Source of the DNA: Undaria pinnatifida
Lineage: Eukaryota; Sar; Phaeophyceae; Laminariales; Alariaceae
Assembly (NCBI GenBank): GCA_012845835.1
Contig: JABAKD010000007.1
Location: 12,960,011-13,024,010 of the forward strand
Length of the DNA: 64,000 nt
Direction: 5' to 3'
Shown: positions 40,301 to 52,300 of the stretch, piece after piece
How positions within the stretch are numbered: the first letter of the stretch is position 1
Layout: every line of letters starts with the position of its first letter
Made by a program: the position numbers and the translations under genes
Notes under the pieces: model-generated
The model's database searches: none
Seen by the model: only the letters and a program-made list of their open reading frames with translations
Told to the model about the DNA's origin: nothing

Positions 40301-43300
40301 GTAGTACAGATGGAGATAGACAGTCCTCAGACGCTGAGTCTAGCGCGAAACCCACCTCCTCGTGTAAGATGAAGACTAAATTTGAGGTGTCATACCTGTC
40401 CGCTGACGCAGTAGCATGCTCCGTAGAGCAGATCGTGACCCTTGCTCAGAAGGTCCAAACGAGTCAGTTACGCGGCCCTCGTCATGGCGTGAGGGGTGGC
40501 AGCCTTCACGAAACCCACCTCCTGGTGTCAGATGGAGCGTGCATTTGAGGCGTCATACCTGTCCGCTGACGCAGTAGCGCGCTCCGTAGAGCAGATCATG
40601 ACCCTTAGTCAAGGTCCAAACGAGTCAGTCACGCGGCTCTCCTCAAGACGTGAGGCGTGGCGACCCCCCCCATGTGGAGATCGCCATCCCTCACGTCATG
40701 AGGACGGCCGCGTGACTGACTCGTTTGGACCTTGACTAAGGGTCGTGATTTTCTCTACGGAGCGTGCTACTGCGTCAGCGGTCAGGTATGACGCCCCAAG
40801 TGCAAGCCCCACCAGATACCAGGGGGTGGGTTTCGCGCTAGACTCAGCGTCGGGCAACTGGTTATCTCCATCTGCAATACGCCTCCACGACACTTGACCA
40901 CCCACCAGTTGGGTATAGACCTGGATGGCTTCATCTTTCAACACGAAGATGAAGTACGTGATTAGTAAACTGTCAATTACATCCTCGGTGACGCCGGGAC
41001 GTTATTTTAGCGCTGCGGTAACAATCCCCGGGACCAGAGGGGCTTGGGGGGTTCGTCTCCTCTGCCATCACGGCATGCGGGACAACCTTGCGGGATAAAA
41101 TAACATAAAACAAGCTAAAAAGTGTCAGCTGCGTTCCTCCAATCAATGGAGATTATCAGCCGAGACGCCAATTGTGGGACGGTAGTCTAGCAAGTAAATC
41201 TCTTTCTTAACGATTGAGGTGTGGAGGCAGACCGAGATGGGCAATATGCGGAACCGCACAATCGAGGGTCAGCAACGAGGAAACACCTCAGAGTGCCCTC
41301 GAGGAGCCAGGATGGCCTTGAGGATTATAGTGATAACGAGACGATACGATCTAAGGGGATAGGGGCTGGTATGCACAGAAGGACACGCATAAAACGCCCA
41401 AGTTTGTCGAACTCCGGGCCCATCTTTACGACGAACTTAAACAAAATGGAAAAGTAAATACGGTATCGTACTCGACTCAGAATATTCACGTAAACAATAA
41501 GTTGAATTAAACTAAAAGAGCAAATGTTCATTTCTGTTTTGGGGGAGAACAACTCGCGAAAAAAAAACACCGCTACTTTCCCTTATGAGGAAATGCCGTA
41601 TCATATTGTGCTACTTCTTCGGCAAGCGCCAAAGGGTCAACAAAACCCGTGGGCAGCCAACGAGGCGAGCGACGACACTCATCCTCCTGTGAACGCCGCG
41701 GCTAGCAACAGATTTGATATGCCGGCACCGGGTAGAAGGCTACCGCTTGTTGGAATATTTTAGGTGGGCTGGCGCAGTCCCAAAGCCACAAGCGGGCAGC
41801 AGCGACAGAGATACAGGTACTGAACATGTAAGCGAGTCGTGATGTGGTGATTACTCTCGTAACTTTGGAGGTGCAGGGCAACGTAAAACTGGGTTTGCGG
41901 CGGCCTTGGTTTTCACGGGGGCGTCGCAGCTAGTCTAGGCTGTGCTAAGGGCCTTCGGAGGTCGCGCTGGGGATGATCCGGCGGTCCTGCCTCTCGCGAT
42001 GGTGGCATCTCGCCTTCAAAGCAGACGACCACAAGGCACAACTTTGCATTGCCTGCTTCGGTGACATGGAACGTGCCACACCCAGCTGGACAAATTCCCC
42101 AAATTGACAAAAATTTTGAACTTGTTTTGCCCAAAATCCGATTCATTTATTTTTCGGATCTGATGCATCGACTGTCCCTCGCACCAAAACGAAAATAATT
42201 ACCGTCATGCGTCCGATGAGAAAAAAAACATCAAACCAAATTATCGAAGTCAACTTTTGTATGTTTACGCAAATAGCCTACCGTTTCGTCTGTCGATCAA
42301 ATCGAGAAGGGACACGTAGTAGCTCCACTGATCGGCAGAACGCCTGACCAGGCCCTGTATAATCTCTTCCGCTCGCTCGAGGTCTTCGCCGCTACCCAGC
42401 TTCTCGTACAGGGCTGCCTTCATCTCCAAGCGTTCTAGCTCCTGCTCATCAAGAAAGGGGGGAATCACACGAGCAAAACACAAAATACACAACGCAAGGT
42501 TGATTTGAAAGATGACAAACAAGTTGCGAATTTGGCCCCAAGGTATAGCCGTGGTATTGTCAGCTCGCGGAAATATGATGACATGTGTTGCGCAATGTCC
42601 ACACTTGAAAAGGCGTGAATTAGTCACGAGGTCGTCGACGCTATCGAGCGTCTCGTACAGGGCTGTCTTCGCGTCCGGGTACTCCAGCTCCTGGCCATCA
42701 AGAAATGAAGGGATAATAAACACGAATTTTAGCACGGTTTGATGTAAAACACGAAAGAAACATGGAGGGAAACTAAAGAGGAAGAAGCAAAAGCTTCGCA
42801 AAGTTAGTTTTGACGGCAAGAACGAACTAAACACAAGTCACGGATTTGGCCCCAGGCTTCGTTAAAAGAGCCTTGAAAAGAAGGACCAAACTAAAACCCC
42901 GAAATCAGTATCACACTGTTGTACGTACAGGGATGGCCTTAATTCCCACGCGATCTAGCCCCTGACCAAGATGGTCAAATAAACGACAAAAAAACAGCAC
43001 TTTTCGCGAGATACTTTTGTTTTATTTGTTTAGTTTTCCCGTCACATCCAATGTATTTGTGTTTTTTGTTTTACAAGGAAGGGCGGAAAGCAAGCGAAAA
43101 CACTGGGCTCAAGCTTTTTTTCAAAGGGCAACACTAAGTCGTGAAGTTCGTGTTGAAAATGTTGGGGCGATATTAAAGTCAGCTTTTTGTTGAACACAGA
43201 GAGGATGGGTTTCGATTTCTTCTATACAGCACTCTTTGCTGTCAATAACACCACGAGCATTTTACGATATGACTACACCCATGTTGTCGCTGCTCGTACA

Positions 43301-46300
43301 CAAGGCCTGGATATGGTATACTATTCGTATTTTGATTATCTGAGTGGTATGACTACATCCATGTTGCCGCTGTTCATGCACAGATCTGATTATATTATTC
43401 CACTCACATTTTGAATACCCCAGTAGAATGGCTACGTCCATGCTGCCGCTGTTCTAATACAGGCCTGAACATCCATTTCACCGTGAAAAATATTCTAGCA
43501 AACAAGCGCAAACCTGTCTGCTATTTGTTCAATGCTCCCGTTCGTCTCCCACTAGCTTTATATTATCTATTTGGTGTCCAAGTTTGGCCATAGCGTTTTT
43601 TCAACGAATGTATTTTTCATCACAAGTGATGTTCACAGACACTCGGCGCCATATCCGCATGTCCTATCACAGAGACAGACAGAGCCTCCAAGACATCAAC
43701 GTCACTTTCCTAAAGCAGCGTCCTGGTTATATATCAGAGGGCCGCGTGGCTTCATATCAGAAGACCGGGTCAATGCCTGCATGTTGACGATAGACCCGTT
43801 TTCTACGCCAGATCGGTCCTCTATCGCCATCCCGCCGTCAGCATCAACAGTAGCAGCAATGGTCAGATGGATAATCAGGATGAAAATTAGGTGCGCTTGT
43901 GTACTAGGTAGGAAAAACGGTATAACGTCAAGATAATACAGCAATGCTGTGTTTCCTGGTACAATATGTCTGTGCTTCCTGGTACTGCAGTACCTGCATG
44001 TTGGCAAAATCGAGCTGTTTCTACGCTGAAATCGTCTTATATCGCCATCCCGTCTCTAGCAGTAGCAGCAGCAGCGAGAGGAATAATCGGGATAAACACT
44101 GCGTATGCAGATTTCGCTGCCTAGAAAGAACGGTGTCATGTGAAGACAAATCACACATCTGGTGCAGTCAAGTACCTGCATGTTGACGATAGAGCCGTTT
44201 TCTAGGCTGGATTCGTCTTCTATCGCCATCCCGCCGTTAGCAGCAGTAGCAGTAGTAGTGAGAGTAGCGGCAGTAGCAGCAGCAGCAGCGGGCGTCTCAT
44301 CATTGGCGGAATCGTCTTGTGGGGGCACCTCTGGCTCGAACCGGCCGAGGGCTTCCAATGCTTCCCTGTGGCACGGACCATCATCATCAGAAAACGTATC
44401 AGCAAAAGGAGTAGAAAAGGGAGCAGAAAAAACATAATCAACAGCATCGGCAAGCATTAGACTGGTTGTCGTCGTTGTCATCAGAAAAAGTACAGGCAAA
44501 AGCAGCAGCAACAACACCAAAGAATCGGCGCTATCATCATCGTCGCTACAGAAAAATCGATGTTCACTCGTGTTTATTCCTTCGTCGTTCATTCATCATT
44601 ATTGCGGCCCTCTTCCGCAAAATTAATGAATAACCACACCCCCCCTAAAAAAGAAATCAACTCTGTCCGTAAATATAGGCAACGCTTTATTTCAATTGTA
44701 ATGCCCAAACATTTTGCCAATAGTTACGTACAGAGCGGCACAATACCCCCCACCTTTTAATACATTGCACGGCCCCCTGTATGTATCGTGTCCCTTTCAC
44801 ACCAAAAAATAATTGATGCCTTGAAACCGAATGAATCAATTAAATTTCACCCCCCCCATCGTCTACGTTCGTCTCCCTCGAATATGAAAAGTAAATATCG
44901 TCTTGAATTAGTAACTTTTCCCCCCATCTTAACCCCCCTTACAATATATATATACCTCGGTTGGCACCGACGCTGTAAAACATTATATATATTGGGGTTG
45001 GCATTGGTTAGCAACGACGCTGTGAAACATGCCAATCACTGCGTGAGCTGAACAACCAGGGTGCCGTTTTTTTTTTCTTGGCGGTCACCATGATGGTTAT
45101 CGAGCTACTGTACATCATTATGAGCGGGGTGGACAACGCTAACTCCGCACAAGGGGAATGATCGCACCACGTAGTGTAAACATGGTAAGGCACCCACGAA
45201 GCAGTTACATAGTAATACCCATTGCTGTCTCTGGAGTGGCCACACCAGAAAACAAAGTAACTCATTGGCGCTGTCATCCATAAGCAAGAAAGTAGGCACA
45301 AGGCACCGAAGTCCGTCTTACAAGTGGTTCTTGGAAGGATGCAGTTCACCCTTCATGCGACTCGCCGAACACCTCATGAAGGTTCGCGCTTGGTGCAAGC
45401 ATTGTCTGCCTGGTTGGTAAAAACCCGACGAGCTCGATTCCGGCATAGTAGGGATGCGAGGGTCTATGGTCATATGGCTACGGCCATGCACAAATTGAGT
45501 ATCCCCCCCCCCCCCCCCCCCCGCCCCTTCACCGCTACTATTTTGTCTGCCTCTAATGTCGAAAGTCTTTCAAAATTTCACCCTCACATGGCTACCTACC
45601 ACGTGCAAGCCGACGCATGCTACCTGGTATATAACATGATATGATATTAAAAAAAAAAAATCCGTCAGTAGTGCACCAAGTTATATTCACTCGACATGAT
45701 ACGTAGTACAATATATCCCTTCGTCGAGTAGCTCTACGCATCAGCATAGGTCGAAGCGAAGCGAAGGTGGCTACGCAACACGAACCTATCAGGAGAGTAA
45801 ACGAAGAACAGCTTTCGGGTTCGGTTCGTGGACGGGTCGATACCAAACATCGTAAAACTGCGGTATTTGGTATGACCATCTTGAAACAAGCGCATGAAAT
45901 GATACCCGAGCGTCAATAGGAGCCGAGGCGAGGAGCGTCTCGATGACCAATCCAAACTTGCCCTGCTTGATTGTCCACGAAAACGCATCTTCTCGCTGGG
46001 CAGGGCTCTTTCGTAGCCTATGCAAAGCGCAGCAGCACAAATTCGATCGGGCATCTACGACGACAGCAGGCGCTTCACATCATAGGAATAGACACGCAAG
46101 ATGACAGAGAGATGGTGTCATCCCACTGCAGGGGTTGCCGTTGTAAGATTGGGCCAAACCGTCCCTGGGCGATTGAGCTCCTCATGCGAGGAACTGCCGG
46201 TTTATGAAGTAATTCGACGAGTACATACTTGTTTTGGGACTGAGGCATAGAAGCTTGGTCGGGTTGTGCGAACGAATGCCTTCGAAGTCATGTAGTATCG

Positions 46301-49300
46301 GGTGAGATATGAGGAGCTCAGGGACTTGCTGGAATCTCATGCACCCCTACCGTGTTGATGGCTCGATGGTGACATGCAGAAGCAGCAGACGCAGCGCGTT
46401 CATGATGCAAGGGATTTTCGGATGTGGGTTTTACTCAATATTGTTTTCATTAAGCGCCGGGGGGGGGGGTAACGAACTATCAATACACTAATATTACACG
46501 GCCAATACACTACAAATACACCGACTAATGCACTACTAATACCCTACCAGGGTATTAATACATTATTAATACGGTAGTGTATCAATACATGCGACGCGTG
46601 CTCCGGCAGAGGTGGCGCATGTTGGCTGGAACGGTTTTCTGAGTAACGGGGCTTCTTAACCCAACAATCGGGGTTTCATGCGTGTTTCGCAAATACTCTT
46701 CGTTTTCACTAGGCCATGGGTTTTCTCTATCGGGTATACAGCACTTTTGTTTCTTCTCGGCATCAGTTTCTGGGGAAGGTACAGACTAGCTTGTTAACAA
46801 GTGACCACACTCAGAAGGCAAAAAGAGCATGTGCCTCTCTACCGTGGCGTGTGGTGTGCGTCGATGATGCTACTTACACAGTATTAATTTCTCACCTGTG
46901 CTTGCCCTGAAGGTTAAGGATCTCGAGGTACAGCCGCAACTCTTCGCCGACCGGCCGAGACCCATTCAAGGCCTGCAAGAACAAAATAAAAAGCGACGAA
47001 GGACCCGCGAGAATCGTGTTGTCAGCTGTCAATGTTGCTGTTGGTAGTGGTTGATGTTACAGCTGCTGCTGCTGCTACTACTACTGCTGCTGGTGGTGGT
47101 AATACTGCTGATACTGCTACTGCTACTGTTCCTGCTATTGCTACTGCTACTGCTACTGCCACCACTACTACTACTATACTACTACTAGCACTTACTAGTA
47201 GTACTGCTGTAGTAGTATTGTAGTGGTACTAACTAGTAGTACTACTAGTACTACTACGACTACTGCTGCTACTATGACTATGACTACTATAATTACGACT
47301 ACGACTACGACCTCAACCACGACTTTGACTACGTCTACTGCTATTGCTACCACTACTACTGCTAATATGTGGCATCTCCACTCGCCTTTTCTTGCAGCAC
47401 CTTGACCGTGAGCTTCTCCGCGAGAGGCAGGGTCATGGCAGATGCTGTGCTGTCCTTTCGTTCCGCCTGGATCAGCATCGTTGCCGCCGCCCAAATGATG
47501 AACTTGCCTGGCAAGCCAAGGCATACATAAAACAACTGAAAAACAAACTATTGCCTGAAAAGACAAAATGACGAACTTGCCTTGCAAACCAAAACATACA
47601 TATAAACAATGGAGAAAACAGAGCCACGCTTGAAAAGACAATATCATAAACTTGCCTGACACACCAAACAAGCATGCATATATGATAAACAAAAACACCG
47701 AGGAACAAACGTAAACTTGAAAAGGCAAGAGGATAAACTTGCCTGACAAACCAATACACACGTCGTATATCGTGTGCCTCGAGGGTGAAGACTAATTAAT
47801 GTCGTGAATTAGTAAGAATAAATTAAAAGTTGACGTTGCATCGTACGCCCACGTGAATGTGTAAAACGAGCGCCGGGTGCCGCATGCAAATAACAGTTCG
47901 AACCTCAGGAATATTTTAGACCATTATTGCGGCAGCGGTTGACTTGGAATGATGCGATTGGCGGCGTTCATACAGATAGTAGTCCATCCAATGTGCGTTT
48001 GGTGTTATAATTTGGATATTGATAATATGAAGCATTTGTCTGTTGTAACATGTACAAAACACGGAGAAAACAAAAACATGCTTGGAAAGACAAGATGATA
48101 AACTTGCCTGACAAACCAAAACCTACATGCCTTATACTCCGGAGTATATGATACCATACAAAATATTGAGAAACAACCGCATGTTTGCAAATACAAGATT
48201 ATAGACATGCTAGAAACGGACGCATGCTTGGAAAGACAAGATGATAAACTTGCCTGGCAAACGAAAAACATACATGTCGTACATATGACAGAATAAGAAG
48301 CTTTGAAGAAAACAAACGCATGCTTGAAAAGACAAGACGATAAACTCCACTGAAAAACCAAAACCTACATGTATTATACCAGGTATATGATATAATGCAA
48401 ACCACTCAGAAATCAAAAGAACATTCAAAAACCTCACATGACAAACTTGCCTTACCTGACAAACACGAACACACATACATGTACACATGACACAATAAAA
48501 AGCTTCGAGAAAAAAAACTTGCCAGACAAACGAAGAACATACATGTCGTATGACACAACATAAAGCATCTGAGAAAGCAAAAGCGTGTACCGTACAACCT
48601 TCCCCGTCGGTATGTGGTTATGGTTTCAAATCCCGGGGGTGTCGCAAGTCAAAAGGGGGGGGAACTCTTGAAAACCAGGTACAGAAAAAAAACTATTGGC
48701 CACCGCGCAAGTAACACGGCATGCAACAACGACCAATCCGAACGAGTTTGGGTTAACACCGACCAACCCGAACGAGTTTATAGTAATACCGACCAAGCCC
48801 ATACGAGTTGCTAGTGTCGCCGACCAGCCCAAACGGGTTTATAGTATCACCGACGAGCCCAAACGAGTTGCTGGTAACACCGACCAGTCCAAACCAGTTT
48901 CTAGTAATACCGACCAGCCCAAACGAGTTTCTAGAAACAATGAATAGCCCAACGAGTTCTAGTAACACCGACCAGCCCAAACGAGTTAGTTTAGTTAACA
49001 CCTATATCAAGCGCAATTTTACGAAAGATACTGCTACGAAGAGATACACTGGCTTGTTTAAGACTTGATCCAGATGCCACATATCTTGATCAAGATAAAC
49101 TACAGCTTGTGCATCCTGTATCTTCCGAACGTTCTGACATGTCGTGCAGGATCTGTACATAAAGAGTACGGACCTATCCCTCGAGACGCTTGTTAAAAAA
49201 TCGTGCAGATCGCACGGCTCCCACCTGGTAACACGAGCTAGACCATACAGATCACACAGATCTCCCCTGAAAGATCTTGGTCATCAAGTGGGGATAGATC

Positions 49301-52300
49301 ATCTGCCAAAAACGAGCATATACATTCGTCTACTCGCCCAATAACAGGGAGCGTGAGCAGGGTGAAGACCCCTCGTGGGACAGGTTACTTTTACCCTCCT
49401 GACGAGTCGCTGTCGCGACAGTACGCTAGACAACGAAATGGGGATCCGATCTGCCCCGACGCGTGGAAAAAAAATACCGGGCATTTCCACGGGTCGGGTC
49501 ACTCATCGCGGGTAGGACTCGGTCAGGCCGTCCCGGCGACCCGACTGGACCCATGAACTTTGAAAACCTCCCGGGCCCGACCCCACCCAACCCGTGATAT
49601 TTCAAACACTCTTCCTGATCCGACAAGACTCGATCCGCGAGATTTTGAAGCCCTCTAGACCCGACCCGAAGGCCGCGGCATGTCCCGTGAAAATGCCTGA
49701 AAAGTTACGGTCCAATGGTATCCCATGTGGAGAGTAGTAGTAACATGGGCGCGTGCTGAGACAGAGGTATATACCGTTTTTTGGCCAAAACATTTTCTCA
49801 AGGACGCGGAGCTCCTTAGCCAATAATCGTCGGAAAACGCCATTCTTTGCTTCGCTACATTATTTGTTTTCGACATACCGCAGGTTAAACTAGGCTACAC
49901 TAGGCTAAGGGTTCGTTCATCGGGTTGGCGAGGCATGTCACCCATTTTCCCATCAAGTCACCACCCTCAGCAGGCAAATAGAGCCAGTGCACCTCCGCCG
50001 CACTATTAGTAGCATGTGTCCATCTCAATCCACGGCTACCATTAATAGCTCACCTCCTTGAGAGTCGACCTTGTACAGCTTCGTGGCCGTCTGCTGTGCT
50101 TTGAGGTACAGCTTTGCCTGCCGAGAAATTAAAAAAATAAGAATAAAAAGAGAGGGAAGGAACACAAAGACAGAACGCCCAAATTACCACGGTTGGACAA
50201 ATCAGACCGTACAGATCACACGTTTCATTGGACACCCGTAACGATACCAGGTACTTCGTAGAGGCATTAAGTAGCACTTTCGGCTCAAAAAAAAAACGGA
50301 ATGACGAGACTCCTTAGCCTGAAATTGTCGGATATTATACAAGTATATATATATAAAAAGAAGTAATTTTCGTTGTATGCCCAGGCCATGGGATTATTCA
50401 TCGGGTACGCACGTGGCACTTTTTGTTTGCTTGTCCCTAAAGCAGTTTTTTGGGCGCGTATAAAGTAGTTTATCAGCTAAGAACACAGCCACCACCACTC
50501 CCCCCGTCCTCCGTCTCGAAAGTGGTGTGTGGTCAACGGTCAAACGACCAAGGCAAGAAATAAATGGGCACGCCTCTCCCCTTACCCCCCACTCCCCATC
50601 CCTCCATTCGCATGCCACTTGCGACGCCTGCTACGATAGAGGGGCCAGATTTGCTTGGCACATGTTTTCTGAATAACGAGGCCTCTTGGACGAAAAAATC
50701 GTCCTATACTAATTCCAAGTGTTTCGGTCCCCAAAATGTTGGTGCAGTTCTAAAGGGGTTTACACTTTACCGCTTAAGAACTGCACAAAACTTTTCGGCG
50801 ACTAAAACACCTAGCCCTTTAGAACCGCACCAACATCTCGGGTACAGAAACACTTGCAAGTAGTACAGGACGATTTTTTTGGGGTCCCTCAAAAGGGTTA
50901 TTACAGCAAACCAAAAATCGCCGCAAAGTCCCCCTTGTTTTGCACCATTCTTGGTTCACTACGTACTAATCGTATTACTAGGCCATGGGATCGTTTATCG
51001 TGTAGAATCGTTTCTGGCCTTGGCGGGGTATATAACTCATGATGTTACGAGCCTCAGAAAAGCAATGGTTGGTGCACCTCTACCTGTGGTACTACTACTA
51101 CTATTAATACTACGTACTACTACTCCTTTTTTTGTTTTGCAAACTTCTACTTTCCAGCTTCCGGAAAGCCGCGGGCACAGGTGTCGTCCCTTCTCCCCCG
51201 CGGCCCTTGCCTTCAATTTTTATCGCGCATAGGGTTCAGCAATCCCACTGCTCCTCAATGTCATCGAGTGTTACTAACTCACGCTCTCGCGCTTTCCGCA
51301 AATCAATTTGTGCACAAGAAAACCTCCCCACGAATCAATACGAGTATGCACTCGGGGGGGCTCGAACTCGCGAAACTGACCTATACCAGGCTCGAGGATC
51401 ACCTGATACGCCACCGGGGCGACCGGACTAGCACCATGCTATTAGTAGTATGTGTCTTGCGACTTATCACTCACCCGTGCGTAGCACATAAACAGCTCCT
51501 TCAAAAAAGGAGGCTCCTTCGGCACTAGCGTTCACCGCAGCCTCGAACACAGCCCCCCGCCCCGCCCATGTCCCCCCTACAACTCCCCAATCCACCGCCC
51601 TTACGTAGCACACGAAGAGCTCCTTCGAAGGAGGGGGCTCCGCCGATCTAACGTCAACCGCATCCTCAAACAAACAGCACTGGTGCCTCCCCCCTCCCTC
51701 CCTTTCTCTGCAACTCCCTCCTTAACTCACCCGTACGTAGCACATGAAGAGCTCCTTCAGAAGAGGTGGCTCCCCCGGCCTAGCGTTCACGGCAGCCTCC
51801 AACATGGGAACCATTTGCTCTCTCCGGTTCATCATCCGGTGGTTGCAAGACATCGCCGACAAAGTGTCCTCGTTCGTAGGAATCGCTCTCTGCAGGTTGG
51901 GGGCATAGGGCGGATGAGTCAGATGTCGGAAATCGTGTTGCGGAACGTTGGTTTATGCTGTATTCGTCGTCGCTGTTGTTATCATATTAACATTAAGAAG
52001 TGGCAGTAGCATAGTATATAATATAAACAGTAGCAGTAGAAGTTGTGGTTACGTTACGTATCAATATCAGTATAGTTCGTCATGGCGGTATTTGCAGGAG
52101 CTCGCCGCTAAAGTGCCAATTCGTAGGAGACGCCGTGTCTGGTTATTGGTGTCGCTGTTGTTGTTTCAGTAGCAGCAGTAGCAGCAGTAGTGGTAGCAGC
52201 AGTAGTAGCAGTAGTCGCTATAGTAGCATAACGTACGGTATAACTAGCAGCAGTATAAGTATATATATATTATAAATATTGAAATACACTCCAGCTGTGA

